A stretch of DNA of 17,116 nt from assembly GCF_036965165.1 (NCBI RefSeq), contig NZ_JBALOX010000191.1:1-17116 (forward strand), in the 5' to 3' direction. This stretch comes from Ferdinandcohnia sp036965165 (lineage in GTDB: Bacteria > Bacillota > Bacilli > Bacillales > Bacillaceae_L). The notes under the pieces are model-generated. The model was given only the letters and a program-made list of their open reading frames with translations. It did not search any database and was not told where the DNA came from. Numbering within the stretch: the stretch's first letter is position 1; every line of letters starts with the position of its first letter. The translations under genes were made by a program, and so were the position numbers. Below, one piece after another: positions 1-7,390 of this stretch.

Positions 1-44
1 TTCGACGCACAGGACGTGGCGTTCTTGTCGACGTGGTCACTTTC
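1..44 (+). repeat. Partial dispersed hairpin repeat (copy C)
   Basis: The window opens inside a repeat that also occurs at 6318-6358 and, inverted, at 7265-7301. The shared core is ACAGGACGTGG at 9-19. It is flanked by an outer inverted pair, TCGAC at 2-6 and GTCGA at 27-31. The 5' part lies outside the window, so the full extent is unknown. It sits just before proS, where no promoter or T-box leader is visible. Confidence 0.6.
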
Positions 45-102
45 ATCCTCCTTTTGAACATTTATTTAAAATTAAGCTCAAAAATAGAACGAGGTGCAAG
101 AT

Positions 103-1806
103 ATGAAACAAAGTATGACGCTTATCCCTACACTACGAGAAGAACCAGCAGATGCCGAAATTAAAAGTCACAAGCTACTAATTCGAGCAGGTTTTATTAG
201 ACAAACTGCAAGTGGGGTATATAGCTACCTTCCATTAGCAAGGCGTGTTTTACAAAAAATCGAAACAATAGTCCGTGAAGAAATGGAGCGGGCTGGAGCT
301 GCTGAACTCCTGATGCCAGCTTTAACACCTGCAGAGTTATGGCAGGAATCTGGTCGCTGGTATTCTTATGGTCCAGAACTAATGCGCCTCCATGATCGTC
401 ATGAGCGTGACTTTGTATTAGGTCCAACACATGAAGAAGTAATTACTAGTCTTGTTCGTGATGAAATCAAATCATATAAAAGATTACCGATTACGCTTTA
501 TCAAATTCAAACAAAATTCCGCGATGAAAAGAGACCTCGTTTCGGATTATTACGCGGTCGAGAATTTGTCATGAAGGATGCCTATTCATTCCATGCTGAT
601 CATGAAAGCCTCCATGAGGTATATGAAAAAATGTTTACTGCATATTCAAATGTATTTGCGCGTTGCGGACTTAATTTCCGTGCCGTTATTGCAGATTCTG
701 GGGCAATGGGTGGTAAAGATACTCACGAATTCATGGTCTTATCAAAAGTGGGGGAGGATACAATTGCGTATTCTGACACCTCCTCATTTGCGGCAAATAT
801 TGAAATGGCACCTGTTGTCATGGAATATCCAAAAAATGAAGAACCTGCCAAAGAGCTAGAAAAAGTAGAGACTATCGAGAAAAAAACAATCGATGAAGTG
901 GCTGCTTTCCTTGACGTTTCAAAGGAAAAATGTATTAAATCGCTTCTTTTCGAAGTAGACGAAAAATTTGTTCTTGTATTAGCTCGTGGTGACCATGAAA
1001 TAAATGATATAAAAGTGAAGAATTTGCTAGAGGCTACTAATGTGGAATTAGCAAGTACTGAGGATACCGAGCGTATCATGGGCTGTACAGTTGGTTCTTT
1101 AGGTCCAATTAATGTTACTAAGGAAATCACTGTCATTGCTGACCATGCGGTTGTCTCGGTTGTTAATGGGGTTTGTGGTGCAAATGAAGAGAATTATCAT
1201 TTTGTAAATGTTAACCCAGATCGTGATTTTGCAGGAATTCAATATGAAGACCTTCGTTTTATCCAAGAAGGGGACCCTTCGCCGGATGGACAAGGTAGTA
1301 TTGTATTTGCTGAAGGAATCGAAGTCGGTCATATCTTTAAACTTGGTACACGATATAGTGAAGCTATGGGTGCAACATTCCTTGATGAAAATGGTAGATC
1401 ACAGCCAATGATTATGGGTTGTTATGGTATCGGAGTGTCTAGAACACTATCTGCAGTTGCTGAGCAGTCGAATGATGAAAATGGGCTAATTTGGCCTGAA
1501 AATCTAGCACCATATGATCTACACTTAATTCCTGTAAACATGAAGAATGAAGAACAAAAAGCATTATCTGAATCTTTATATTTAACCTTACAGGAAAGTG
1601 GCTATGACGTTTTATTCGATGATCGTGCAGAGCGCCCAGGTGTGAAATTTGCAGATTCTGATTTAATCGGTCTGCCACTGCGAATCACTGTTGGAAAACG
1701 TGCTAGCGAAGGTATTGTCGAGATGAAGGTTCGTAAGACAGGGGAAACATTGGAAATAAATATTGAAAATCTTATCGAGACAATTAACGAATATGTAGTA
1801 AAATAA
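103..1806 (+). CDS. proS: Prolyl-tRNA synthetase, bacterial type with editing domain
   Basis: Class II aminoacyl-tRNA synthetase that charges tRNA-Pro with proline in the cytoplasm. The 567-residue protein is close to the 564 of B. subtilis ProS. The catalytic core shows motif 2 near residues 139-165 (FRDE at 139-142) and motif 3 near 439-448 (GCYGIGVSRT). Between them, roughly residues 225-390, lies the inserted domain that in this family hydrolyses mischarged Ala-tRNA-Pro. The C-terminal part is the anticodon-binding domain. The frame is open from a GTG at 94, but I chose ATG 103: GAGGTG at 91-96 is then a well-placed Shine-Dalgarno, and the protein begins MKQSMTLIPTLREE as in relatives. 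In Bacillus the gene follows rasP, which would lie outside the window. A stem-loop follows at 1821-1849. Confidence 0.97.
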   Translation: MKQSMTLIPTLREEPADAEIKSHKLLIRAGFIRQTASGVYSYLPLARRVLQKIETIVREEMERAGAAELLMPALTPAELWQESGRWYSYGPELMRLHDRHERDFVLGPTHEEVITSLVRDEIKSYKRLPITLYQIQTKFRDEKRPRFGLLRGREFVMKDAYSFHADHESLHEVYEKMFTAYSNVFARCGLNFRAVIADSGAMGGKDTHEFMVLSKVGEDTIAYSDTSSFAANIEMAPVVMEYPKNEEPAKELEKVETIEKKTIDEVAAFLDVSKEKCIKSLLFEVDEKFVLVLARGDHEINDIKVKNLLEATNVELASTEDTERIMGCTVGSLGPINVTKEITVIADHAVVSVVNGVCGANEENYHFVNVNPDRDFAGIQYEDLRFIQEGDPSPDGQGSIVFAEGIEVGHIFKLGTRYSEAMGATFLDENGRSQPMIMGCYGIGVSRTLSAVAEQSNDENGLIWPENLAPYDLHLIPVNMKNEEQKALSESLYLTLQESGYDVLFDDRAERPGVKFADSDLIGLPLRITVGKRASEGIVEMKVRKTGETLEINIENLIETINEYVVK

Positions 1807-1820
1807 ATAATAGAAAAGAA

Positions 1821-1849
1821 AAGGGTACCTCTTTTTTTGAGGTACTCTT
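1821..1849 (+). terminator. Stem-loop between proS and polC, weak terminator
   Basis: An 11-bp stem (1821-1831 with 1839-1849, one G-T pair) encloses a seven-T loop. The sequence after it, AATTATTCTG, is T-rich but not a true T-tract. It may terminate only part of the proS transcripts or act as an mRNA-stabilising or processing hairpin before polC. Confidence 0.6.
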
Positions 1850-1879
1850 AATTATTCTGTCTGAAGAGGGGGAACGAAG

Positions 1880-4800
1880 ATGGAATTATTGCCACAGCAA
1901 AAAGAACGTTTTAAAGTATTGCTACAGCAACTGGAATTAACTGACGATGCATTGGTTACACACTTTGCAAATGCAGGCATTGAAAAACTCATGATTGATA
2001 AAGAAAAGAAAGCATGGCATTTTTTATTTTTATTTGAAAATGTGATTCCTGCTGATGTCATGAGGATTTTTTCTACACAACTACGTACAAAATTTGCCCA
2101 TATTGCATCTGTAACCTTCTCTTTGCGAGTCGGGTCTCAGCAAGTGACAGAAGAAATGGTCCAAGACTATTGGCTACTGTGTTTACAAGAATTAGATGGA
2201 ATCGCACCGCCTATTCTGTCATTATTGCATAATCAAATTCCAACACAACAAGGTCTTAAACTCCATATAAAAACAAGAAATGATACAGAATCCATGGCTA
2301 TTAAGAAAAAATACGGTCAATTAATAGGAAATGTGTATCAATCCTATGGTTTTCCATTGTTCACGCTAGAGACTGAGGTAGAGGTTTCAAATAAGGAATA
2401 CGAGCAGTTTTTAGAGAAAAAACAACAAGAAGACCAGGAAAGAGCATTGTTGGCTGTTGCTGACATGCAGAAGAAAGAGAAAGAAAAAGGCCAGGAAAAC
2501 ACTGTTTCCGGTCCGATTGCAATTGGTTATACAATTAAGGATGATGAAGACTTTAAAGAAATTAGTTCAATCCTTGACGAAGAACGTAGAATTGCGATTC
2601 AAGGATATATTTTCTTTGCTGAGACTAGGGAATTGCGCAGTGGAAGAACGCTTTTAACCTTTAAAATGACCGACTATACGGATTCAATTCTAGTAAAGGT
2701 ATTCTCCAGAGATAAAGAGGATGTTCATCTACTACAAGCCATTAAAAAAGGTATGTGGGTTCGCTGTCGAGGAAGCATTCAGAATGATACCTTTGTTAGA
2801 GACTTAGTTATGCTTGCAAATGATATAAACGAAATAAAGCCTATGAATGAAAGAAATGACACTGCTCCCGAAGGGGAAAAACGTGTTGAACTTCATTTGC
2901 ACTCACCGATGAGTCAGATGGATGCGGTAACTTCAGTCAGTCAATATGTTGGACAAGCTAAAAAATGGGGTCACACTGCTATAGCTTTAACAGACCATGC
3001 TGTAGCTCAATCATTTCCTGAAGCATACGCAGCTGCGAAGAAAAATGGGATAAAAATGATCTATGGTGTTGAAGCCAATTTAGTCGATGATGGTGTCCCG
3101 ATTGCTTATAATTCACAGCATCGTAACTTAGATGATGATACTTATGTCGTTTTTGACGTTGAAACAACAGGCTTATCTGCGGTCTACAACACGATTATTG
3201 AATTGGCTGCCGTTAAAGTAAAAAATGGTGAAATCATTGATCGATTTGAATCATTTGCTAACCCGCATCACCGCTTAAGTGCGACAACCATCGATCTTAC
3301 GGGAATTACAGATGATATGGTTAGAAACGCACCAGAAGTTAGTGAGGTCCTCATAAAATTCAATGACTGGACCGAGGATGCGATATTAGTTGCCCATAAC
3401 GCAAGCTTTGACATGGGCTTTTTAAATGTTGGTTATAAAAAGGCTGGGCTAAATAAAGCAACAAATCCAGTAATTGATACACTTGAACTGGCAAGATTTT
3501 TATATCCAGAATTAAAAAATCATCGATTAAATACATTATGTAAAAAATTCGATATCGAATTAACCCAGCATCACCGTGCCATTTATGATGCGGAAGCAAC
3601 CGGGTACTTAGCCGTTAAACTGTTAAAAGATGCAGCTGAAAAAGAGATTGAGTTCCATGATCAATTGAATGATTATATGGGACAAGGGAAAGCATACCAA
3701 CGGTCGAGACCTTATCATGCGACATTACTTGCCCAAAATGATGTTGGCCTTAAAAATTTATTTAAATTAGTTTCTATTTCACATATGAATTATTTTTACC
3801 GTGTACCCCGAATCCCACGATCGCAGCTACAAAAATATCGTGAAGGTATTTTAGTCGGTTCTGCTTGTGATAAAGGGGAAGTATTTGAAGGAATGATGCA
3901 GAAGTCACCTGAGGAAGTAGAGTCAATTGCTCAATTTTATGATTACCTAGAGGTTCAGCCACCTTCAAACTATAAGCATTTATTGGAATTAGATTTGATT
4001 CAAAATGAGCGTGAACTTAGGGATATTTTAAAGAATATTGTCAGTCTTGGGGAAAAGCTGAACCTACCGGTAGTTGCTACTGGGAATGTACACTATTTAA
4101 ACCCAGATGATCATATTTATCGTAAGATTTTAGTAAGGTCTCAGGGTGGGGCAAACCCATTAAATCGACATTCACTTCCAGAAGTTCATTTCCGAACAAC
4201 GAATGAGATGTTAGATTGTTTCTCTTTTCTAGAAAAAGAGAAAGCAAAGGAAATTGTCGTTACAAACACACAAAAAATAGCAGATATGATTGGTGAAGTG
4301 AAGCCAATTAAAGATGATCTATATACACCTAAAATCGAAGGTGCTGAAGATGAAATCAGGAATATGAGCTATAGTATGGCGAAAAGCATCTATGGCGAGG
4401 AATTACCTGAAATCGTCGAAAAGCGTTTGGAAAAGGAATTAAAAAGTATCATTGGGCATGGATTCGCAGTAATTTACCTGATTTCCCACAAACTTGTTAA
4501 AAAATCACTCGATGATGGATATTTAGTAGGTTCTCGTGGATCGGTAGGTTCTTCGTTAGTTGCGACAATGACGGAAATTACAGAGGTAAATCCATTGCCG
4601 CCACATTATGTATGTCCGGACTGTAAGCATTCTGAGTTCTTTAATGACGGTTCGGTCGGTTCTGGATTTGACCTACCAGATAAAGAGTGCCCACAATGCG
4701 GCGCGGCATATAAGAAGGATGGTCATGATATTCCGTTCGAAACATTCTTAGGATTTAAGGGAGATAAAGTACCGGATATTGACTTAAACTTCTCTGGTGA

Positions 4801-6193
4801 GTACCAGCCACGTGCTCATAACTATACAAAGGTATTATTTGGTGAGGATTATGTATATCGTGCTGGAACAATTGGTACTGTAGCTGAAAAAACAGCTTAT
4901 GGTTATGTAAAAGGCTATGCTAATGATCATAACTTAACAATGCGTGGTGCCGAAACTGATCGTTTAGTTGCTGGTTGTACAGGCGTAAAACGAACAACTG
5001 GACAGCATCCGGGTGGTATTATTGTTGTGCCAGACTATATGGATATTTTTGACTTCTCACCAATCCAATTTCCAGCTGATGATACAAGCTCAGAATGGAA
5101 AACCACACATTTTGATTTTCACTCCATTCATGACAATGTATTGAAACTAGATATACTTGGACACGATGATCCGACCGTAATCCGGATGCTTCAGGATTTA
5201 AGTGGAATTGATCCAAAAACGATTCCAACAGATGACCCTGAGGTAATGAAAATTTTTAGTGGGACTGAATCGCTTGGTGTAACTGAGGAGCAAATTATGT
5301 GTAAAACTGGTACCCTTGGGATTCCTGAATTCGGTACACGATTTGTACGGCAAATGCTTGAGGATACAAAGCCGACTACGTTCTCTGAACTAGTTCAGAT
5401 TTCAGGTCTATCACATGGTACGGATGTTTGGTTGGGGAATGCGCAGGAGCTCATTCATAACAATATTTGTACGCTAAGTGAAGTAATTGGATGTCGTGAC
5501 GATATCATGGTTTATCTTATCTATAAAGGGTTAGATCCTTCATTAGCATTTAAGATTATGGAATCAGTCCGTAAAGGTAAAGGACTAACAGATGAATTTA
5601 TTGAAGAAATGAAGAAAAATAATGTCCCGGATTGGTACATTGATTCATGTTTGAAAATCAAATATATGTTCCCGAAAGCCCATGCTGCTGCATATGTATT
5701 AATGGCTGTAAGGATTGCTTACTTTAAGGTTCATTTGCCTTTACTCTACTATGCTGCATACTTTACTGTTCGCGCAGATGATTTTGATGTTGAAGCCATG
5801 GTTCGAGGTTCAAGTACAATTCGAGCTAGAATTGAAGAAATTAATGCAAAAGGACTTGATGCAGCACCTAAAGAAAAGACCCTTTTAACAGTTCTTGAGC
5901 TAGCACTTGAAATGTGTGAACGTGGATTTGCCTTTAATAAAATTGATTTATATCGCTCAAGTGCATCAGAATTTATCATTGATGGAGATGCACTTATTCC
6001 TCCGTTCAATTCAATTCCTGGACTAGGTACAAACGCTGCGATTAATATAGTGAATGCAAGAGAACAAGGTGAATTTTTGTCAAAAGAAGATTTACAAAAG
6101 CGTGGTAAAGTATCGAAAACAATCATGGAATACCTTGATAACCTTGGTTGCTTAGCAAATATGCCTGAACAAAATCAATTATCCTTGTTCTAA
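1880..6193 (+). CDS. polC: DNA polymerase III PolC, Gram-positive replicative polymerase with proofreading exonuclease
   Basis: Main chromosomal replicase subunit of low-GC Gram-positives. Its 1437 residues equal the B. subtilis length. In order: an N-terminal domain; an OB-fold around 220-320; a PHP domain beginning at VELHLHSPMSQMDAV (histidines 339 and 341) and interrupted by a DEDDh 3'-5' exonuclease at about 420-580. Exonuclease residues visible are D426 and E428 (FDVETTG), D511 (HNASFD), and H565 and D570 (HHRAIYD). A four-cysteine zinc site (C912, C915, C937, C940) precedes the polymerase acidic motif PDIDLNFSGEYQ, with D966 and D968. The last residues, QNQLSLF, match the sliding-clamp binding motif. 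The start is ATG 1880 with AGAGGGGG at 1865-1872. No missing catalytic residue or frameshift is seen. Repeats and a promoter follow directly. Confidence 0.98.
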   Translation: MELLPQQKERFKVLLQQLELTDDALVTHFANAGIEKLMIDKEKKAWHFLFLFENVIPADVMRIFSTQLRTKFAHIASVTFSLRVGSQQVTEEMVQDYWLLCLQELDGIAPPILSLLHNQIPTQQGLKLHIKTRNDTESMAIKKKYGQLIGNVYQSYGFPLFTLETEVEVSNKEYEQFLEKKQQEDQERALLAVADMQKKEKEKGQENTVSGPIAIGYTIKDDEDFKEISSILDEERRIAIQGYIFFAETRELRSGRTLLTFKMTDYTDSILVKVFSRDKEDVHLLQAIKKGMWVRCRGSIQNDTFVRDLVMLANDINEIKPMNERNDTAPEGEKRVELHLHSPMSQMDAVTSVSQYVGQAKKWGHTAIALTDHAVAQSFPEAYAAAKKNGIKMIYGVEANLVDDGVPIAYNSQHRNLDDDTYVVFDVETTGLSAVYNTIIELAAVKVKNGEIIDRFESFANPHHRLSATTIDLTGITDDMVRNAPEVSEVLIKFNDWTEDAILVAHNASFDMGFLNVGYKKAGLNKATNPVIDTLELARFLYPELKNHRLNTLCKKFDIELTQHHRAIYDAEATGYLAVKLLKDAAEKEIEFHDQLNDYMGQGKAYQRSRPYHATLLAQNDVGLKNLFKLVSISHMNYFYRVPRIPRSQLQKYREGILVGSACDKGEVFEGMMQKSPEEVESIAQFYDYLEVQPPSNYKHLLELDLIQNERELRDILKNIVSLGEKLNLPVVATGNVHYLNPDDHIYRKILVRSQGGANPLNRHSLPEVHFRTTNEMLDCFSFLEKEKAKEIVVTNTQKIADMIGEVKPIKDDLYTPKIEGAEDEIRNMSYSMAKSIYGEELPEIVEKRLEKELKSIIGHGFAVIYLISHKLVKKSLDDGYLVGSRGSVGSSLVATMTEITEVNPLPPHYVCPDCKHSEFFNDGSVGSGFDLPDKECPQCGAAYKKDGHDIPFETFLGFKGDKVPDIDLNFSGEYQPRAHNYTKVLFGEDYVYRAGTIGTVAEKTAYGYVKGYANDHNLTMRGAETDRLVAGCTGVKRTTGQHPGGIIVVPDYMDIFDFSPIQFPADDTSSEWKTTHFDFHSIHDNVLKLDILGHDDPTVIRMLQDLSGIDPKTIPTDDPEVMKIFSGTESLGVTEEQIMCKTGTLGIPEFGTRFVRQMLEDTKPTTFSELVQISGLSHGTDVWLGNAQELIHNNICTLSEVIGCRDDIMVYLIYKGLDPSLAFKIMESVRKGKGLTDEFIEEMKKNNVPDWYIDSCLKIKYMFPKAHAAAYVLMAVRIAYFKVHLPLLYYAAYFTVRADDFDVEAMVRGSSTIRARIEEINAKGLDAAPKEKTLLTVLELALEMCERGFAFNKIDLYRSSASEFIIDGDALIPPFNSIPGLGTNAAINIVNAREQGEFLSKEDLQKRGKVSKTIMEYLDNLGCLANMPEQNQLSLF

Positions 6194-6201
6194 TTTTTCG
6201 A

Positions 6202-6386
6202 TGTCTAGCGCAAGCAGCCTAGCCCCTCACTGGTCTAGCCAATCCGTCATGATGGATAAAAGACATCTTTCTTGCCGGCTTGTCTTATGCTTGTCGGACT
6301 TGAACAGGACGTGCTGACATCGACGTTTGCCACAGGACGTGGCAGTAGTTAGTCGATGATCCCCTTTGCAAGGCGCCTGCGCTTTT
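6202..6386 (+). repeat. Dispersed Bacillus-type intergenic repeat (copy A), with an embedded hairpin element
   Basis: This non-coding block shares exact words with 16768-16886: GTCTAGCCAATC at 6233-6244 and TCTTATGCTTGTCG at 6283-6296, with nearly equal spacing (50 versus 49 bases). Its ends (TGTCTAGC near 6202 and CAAGGCGCCTGCGCTTTT near 6369-6386) resemble an intergenic repeat I recall as common in Bacillus and Geobacillus genomes. Between the GAACA at 6302-6306 and the CAAGGCGC end lies a segment carrying the ACAGGACGTG hairpin. No reading frame of note crosses it. Confidence 0.7.
6318..6358 (+). repeat. Hairpin element inside the repeat (copy 2 of the ACAGGACGTGG family)
   Basis: The outer stem CATCGAC (6318-6324) pairs with GTCGATG (6352-6358). 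The inner stem GCCAC (6329-6333) pairs with GTGGC (6339-6343) around the loop AGGAC. The 10-mer ACAGGACGTG occurs twice here (6304-6313 and 6332-6341) and once more at 9-18. Confidence 0.7.
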
Positions 6387-6394
6387 AAATTTAT

Positions 6395-6423
6395 TTGCAT
6401 ATAAATAGCGATTATGTTATAGT
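6395..6423 (+). promoter_or_regulatory. Probable sigma-A promoter of the rimP-nusA-infB operon
   Basis: TTGCAT (6395-6400), a 17-base spacer and TATAGT (6418-6423), with TG at 6415-6416 forming an extended -10. Transcription would start near 6430. A second, perfect -10 word TATAAT lies at 6442-6447 but has no good -35 box. Placement between polC and rimP agrees with the separate nusA operon promoter expected in Bacillus. Confidence 0.6.
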
Positions 6424-6455
6424 TTTTATGGAAATGCTATGTATAATTACTGGTA

Positions 6456-6485
6456 AAAGAGTGGGGCTTCCCACTCTTTATTCTT
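6456..6485 (+). terminator. Rho-independent terminator hairpin 1, downstream of polC and in the rimP leader
   Basis: A perfect 10-bp stem, AAAGAGTGGG (6456-6465) with CCCACTCTTT (6470-6479), closes a GCTT loop and is followed by ATTCTTT. It would end read-through from polC. If the promoter at 6395-6423 is real, it also lies about 27 bases into the leader RNA of the nusA operon. Confidence 0.75.
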
Positions 6486-6553
6486 TGGCTGAGGCTAAAA
6501 TTGTGTAACAACTTTCTTTTAAGATGGAACTTCTCTATATTTTCCAACTGCCT

Positions 6554-6579
6554 CCCTGCTACTATAGCAGGGTGTTTTT
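6554..6579 (+). terminator. Terminator-like hairpin 2 in the rimP leader, possible attenuator
   Basis: A perfect 8-bp stem, CCCTGCTA (6554-6561) with TAGCAGGG (6565-6572), closes a three-base loop and is followed by TGTTTTT. It ends about 60 bases before the rimP start and has no upstream gene of its own to terminate, so an attenuation role is likely. Confidence 0.65.
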
Positions 6580-6640
6580 ACACTACTTAGGAAATACTAA
6601 AGTACAAAAACATATTCCTTATCAGCTTAGGAGGAAAAAC

Positions 6641-7114
6641 ATGAGTAAAAAGGTAACACAAATAGTGGAAGAATTAGTGATACCTATATTAACCGGATTA
6701 CAATTGGAACTTGTTGATGTTGAGTTTGTAAAGGAAGGGAAAGACTGGTTTCTTCGTGTCTTTATCGACTCTGAAAAAGGGGTTGATATAGAAGATTGTG
6801 GAACAGTTAGTGAAAAATTAAGTGAAAAGCTTGATGAAGTAGATCCTATTCCTTATAACTATTTTCTCGAAGTATCAAGTCCAGGTGCCGAACGCCCGTT
6901 GAAAAAGGCGAGTGACTTCGAAAAAGCAATTGGAAAACAGGTGTATGTAAAAACATACGAACCAATTGATGGTGAAAAGATATTTGAAGGGGAGCTTACA
7001 TCATTTGATGGAAGCACAATCTCAATCAACATTATGGTCAAAACACGCAAAAAATCTGTTGAAATTCCGTATGAAAAAGTTGCAAATGCAAGACTTGCTG
7101 TTACTTTCCATTAA
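6641..7114 (+). CDS. rimP: Ribosome maturation factor RimP
   Basis: Assists assembly of the 30S ribosomal subunit. The 157-residue product matches the 156 of B. subtilis RimP (YlxS), with an N-terminal alpha/beta domain (about 1-85, including the VEFVKEGKDWFLRVFID strand region) and a C-terminal SH3-like domain ending in PYEKVANARLAV. The frame is open upstream to an ATG at 6524, but that extension runs through terminator hairpin 2 and has no family match. ATG 6641 has AGGAGG at 6629-6634, six bases away. It is the first gene of the nusA-infB operon. The stop codon lies inside the left arm of a 15-bp inverted repeat, so the last one or two residues may come from that element. Confidence 0.95.
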   Translation: MSKKVTQIVEELVIPILTGLQLELVDVEFVKEGKDWFLRVFIDSEKGVDIEDCGTVSEKLSEKLDEVDPIPYNYFLEVSSPGAERPLKKASDFEKAIGKQVYVKTYEPIDGEKIFEGELTSFDGSTISINIMVKTRKKSVEIPYEKVANARLAVTFH

Positions 7115-7210
7115 CTTTATTCAATAGAAATTCCGCTTTATTGGTGGGTTCATGAATGAAATATGAGTTTAAATTCAGTAGGAGTATAAACTCCGATTGA
7201 ATAAAGTTAA
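7111..7210 (+). repeat. 100-bp palindromic element with 15-bp perfect terminal inverted repeats
   Basis: TTAACTTTATTCAAT (7111-7125) is the exact reverse complement of ATTGAATAAAGTTAA (7196-7210). Between them is a small hairpin, GGAGT (7181-7185) with ACTCC (7190-7194). The left arm overlaps the rimP stop codon. The layout resembles a miniature inverted-repeat element, but no target duplication or second copy is visible in the window. Confidence 0.65.
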
Positions 7211-7242
7211 AGCCTTCGGCGGATGCCACGATTTTGTAAAGG

Positions 7243-7265
7243 TAATCTTACAATCAGTAAGATTA
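7243..7265 (+). other. Stem-loop in the rimP-nusA spacer
   Basis: TAATCTTAC (7243-7251) and GTAAGATTA (7257-7265) form a perfect 9-bp stem with the loop AATCA. No T-run follows, so it is not a normal terminator. A competing pair exists: TTGTAA (7235-7240) with TTACAA (7248-7253). Confidence 0.55.
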
Positions 7266-7301
7266 AAGACTAAAAACGCCACATCCTGTGGCAATGTCTT
7301 T
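7265..7301 (-). repeat. Inverted copy of the ACAGGACGTGG hairpin element (copy 3)
   Basis: Read on the minus strand, this gives TTGCCACAGGATGTGGCG, which matches TTTGCCACAGGACGTGGCAG at 6326-6345. The inner stem is GCCACA (7278-7283) with TGTGGC (7287-7292). The outer stem is AAAGAC (7265-7270) with GTCTTT (7296-7301). Related sequence may extend to about 7350. Confidence 0.65.
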
Positions 7302-7390
7302 ATGACTCACTTCTTGTGGGCCGAAAACTCGGGCACCAATATGCCAGGCGCATTTGATTATTAGAGTTCAAGAGGGGGATTAGAAAACGA

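Noticed and set aside
94..102. Upstream GTG start for proS
   Set aside because: The GTG is part of the Shine-Dalgarno GAGGTG serving ATG 103, and the family begins at that ATG.
1..102. T-box leader for proS
   Set aside because: No T-box core or specifier stem is present in the 102 bases available.
723..1136. Open frames opposite proS, polC, infB and pnp, including the longest at 723-1136 and 16247-16627
   Set aside because: They lie antisense to well-supported genes, lack ribosome binding sites and have compositions typical of shadow frames.
6524..6640. 39-residue N-terminal extension of RimP, or a leader peptide
   Set aside because: It runs through a perfect terminator hairpin, has no good ribosome binding site, and RimP from ATG 6641 already has the full family length.
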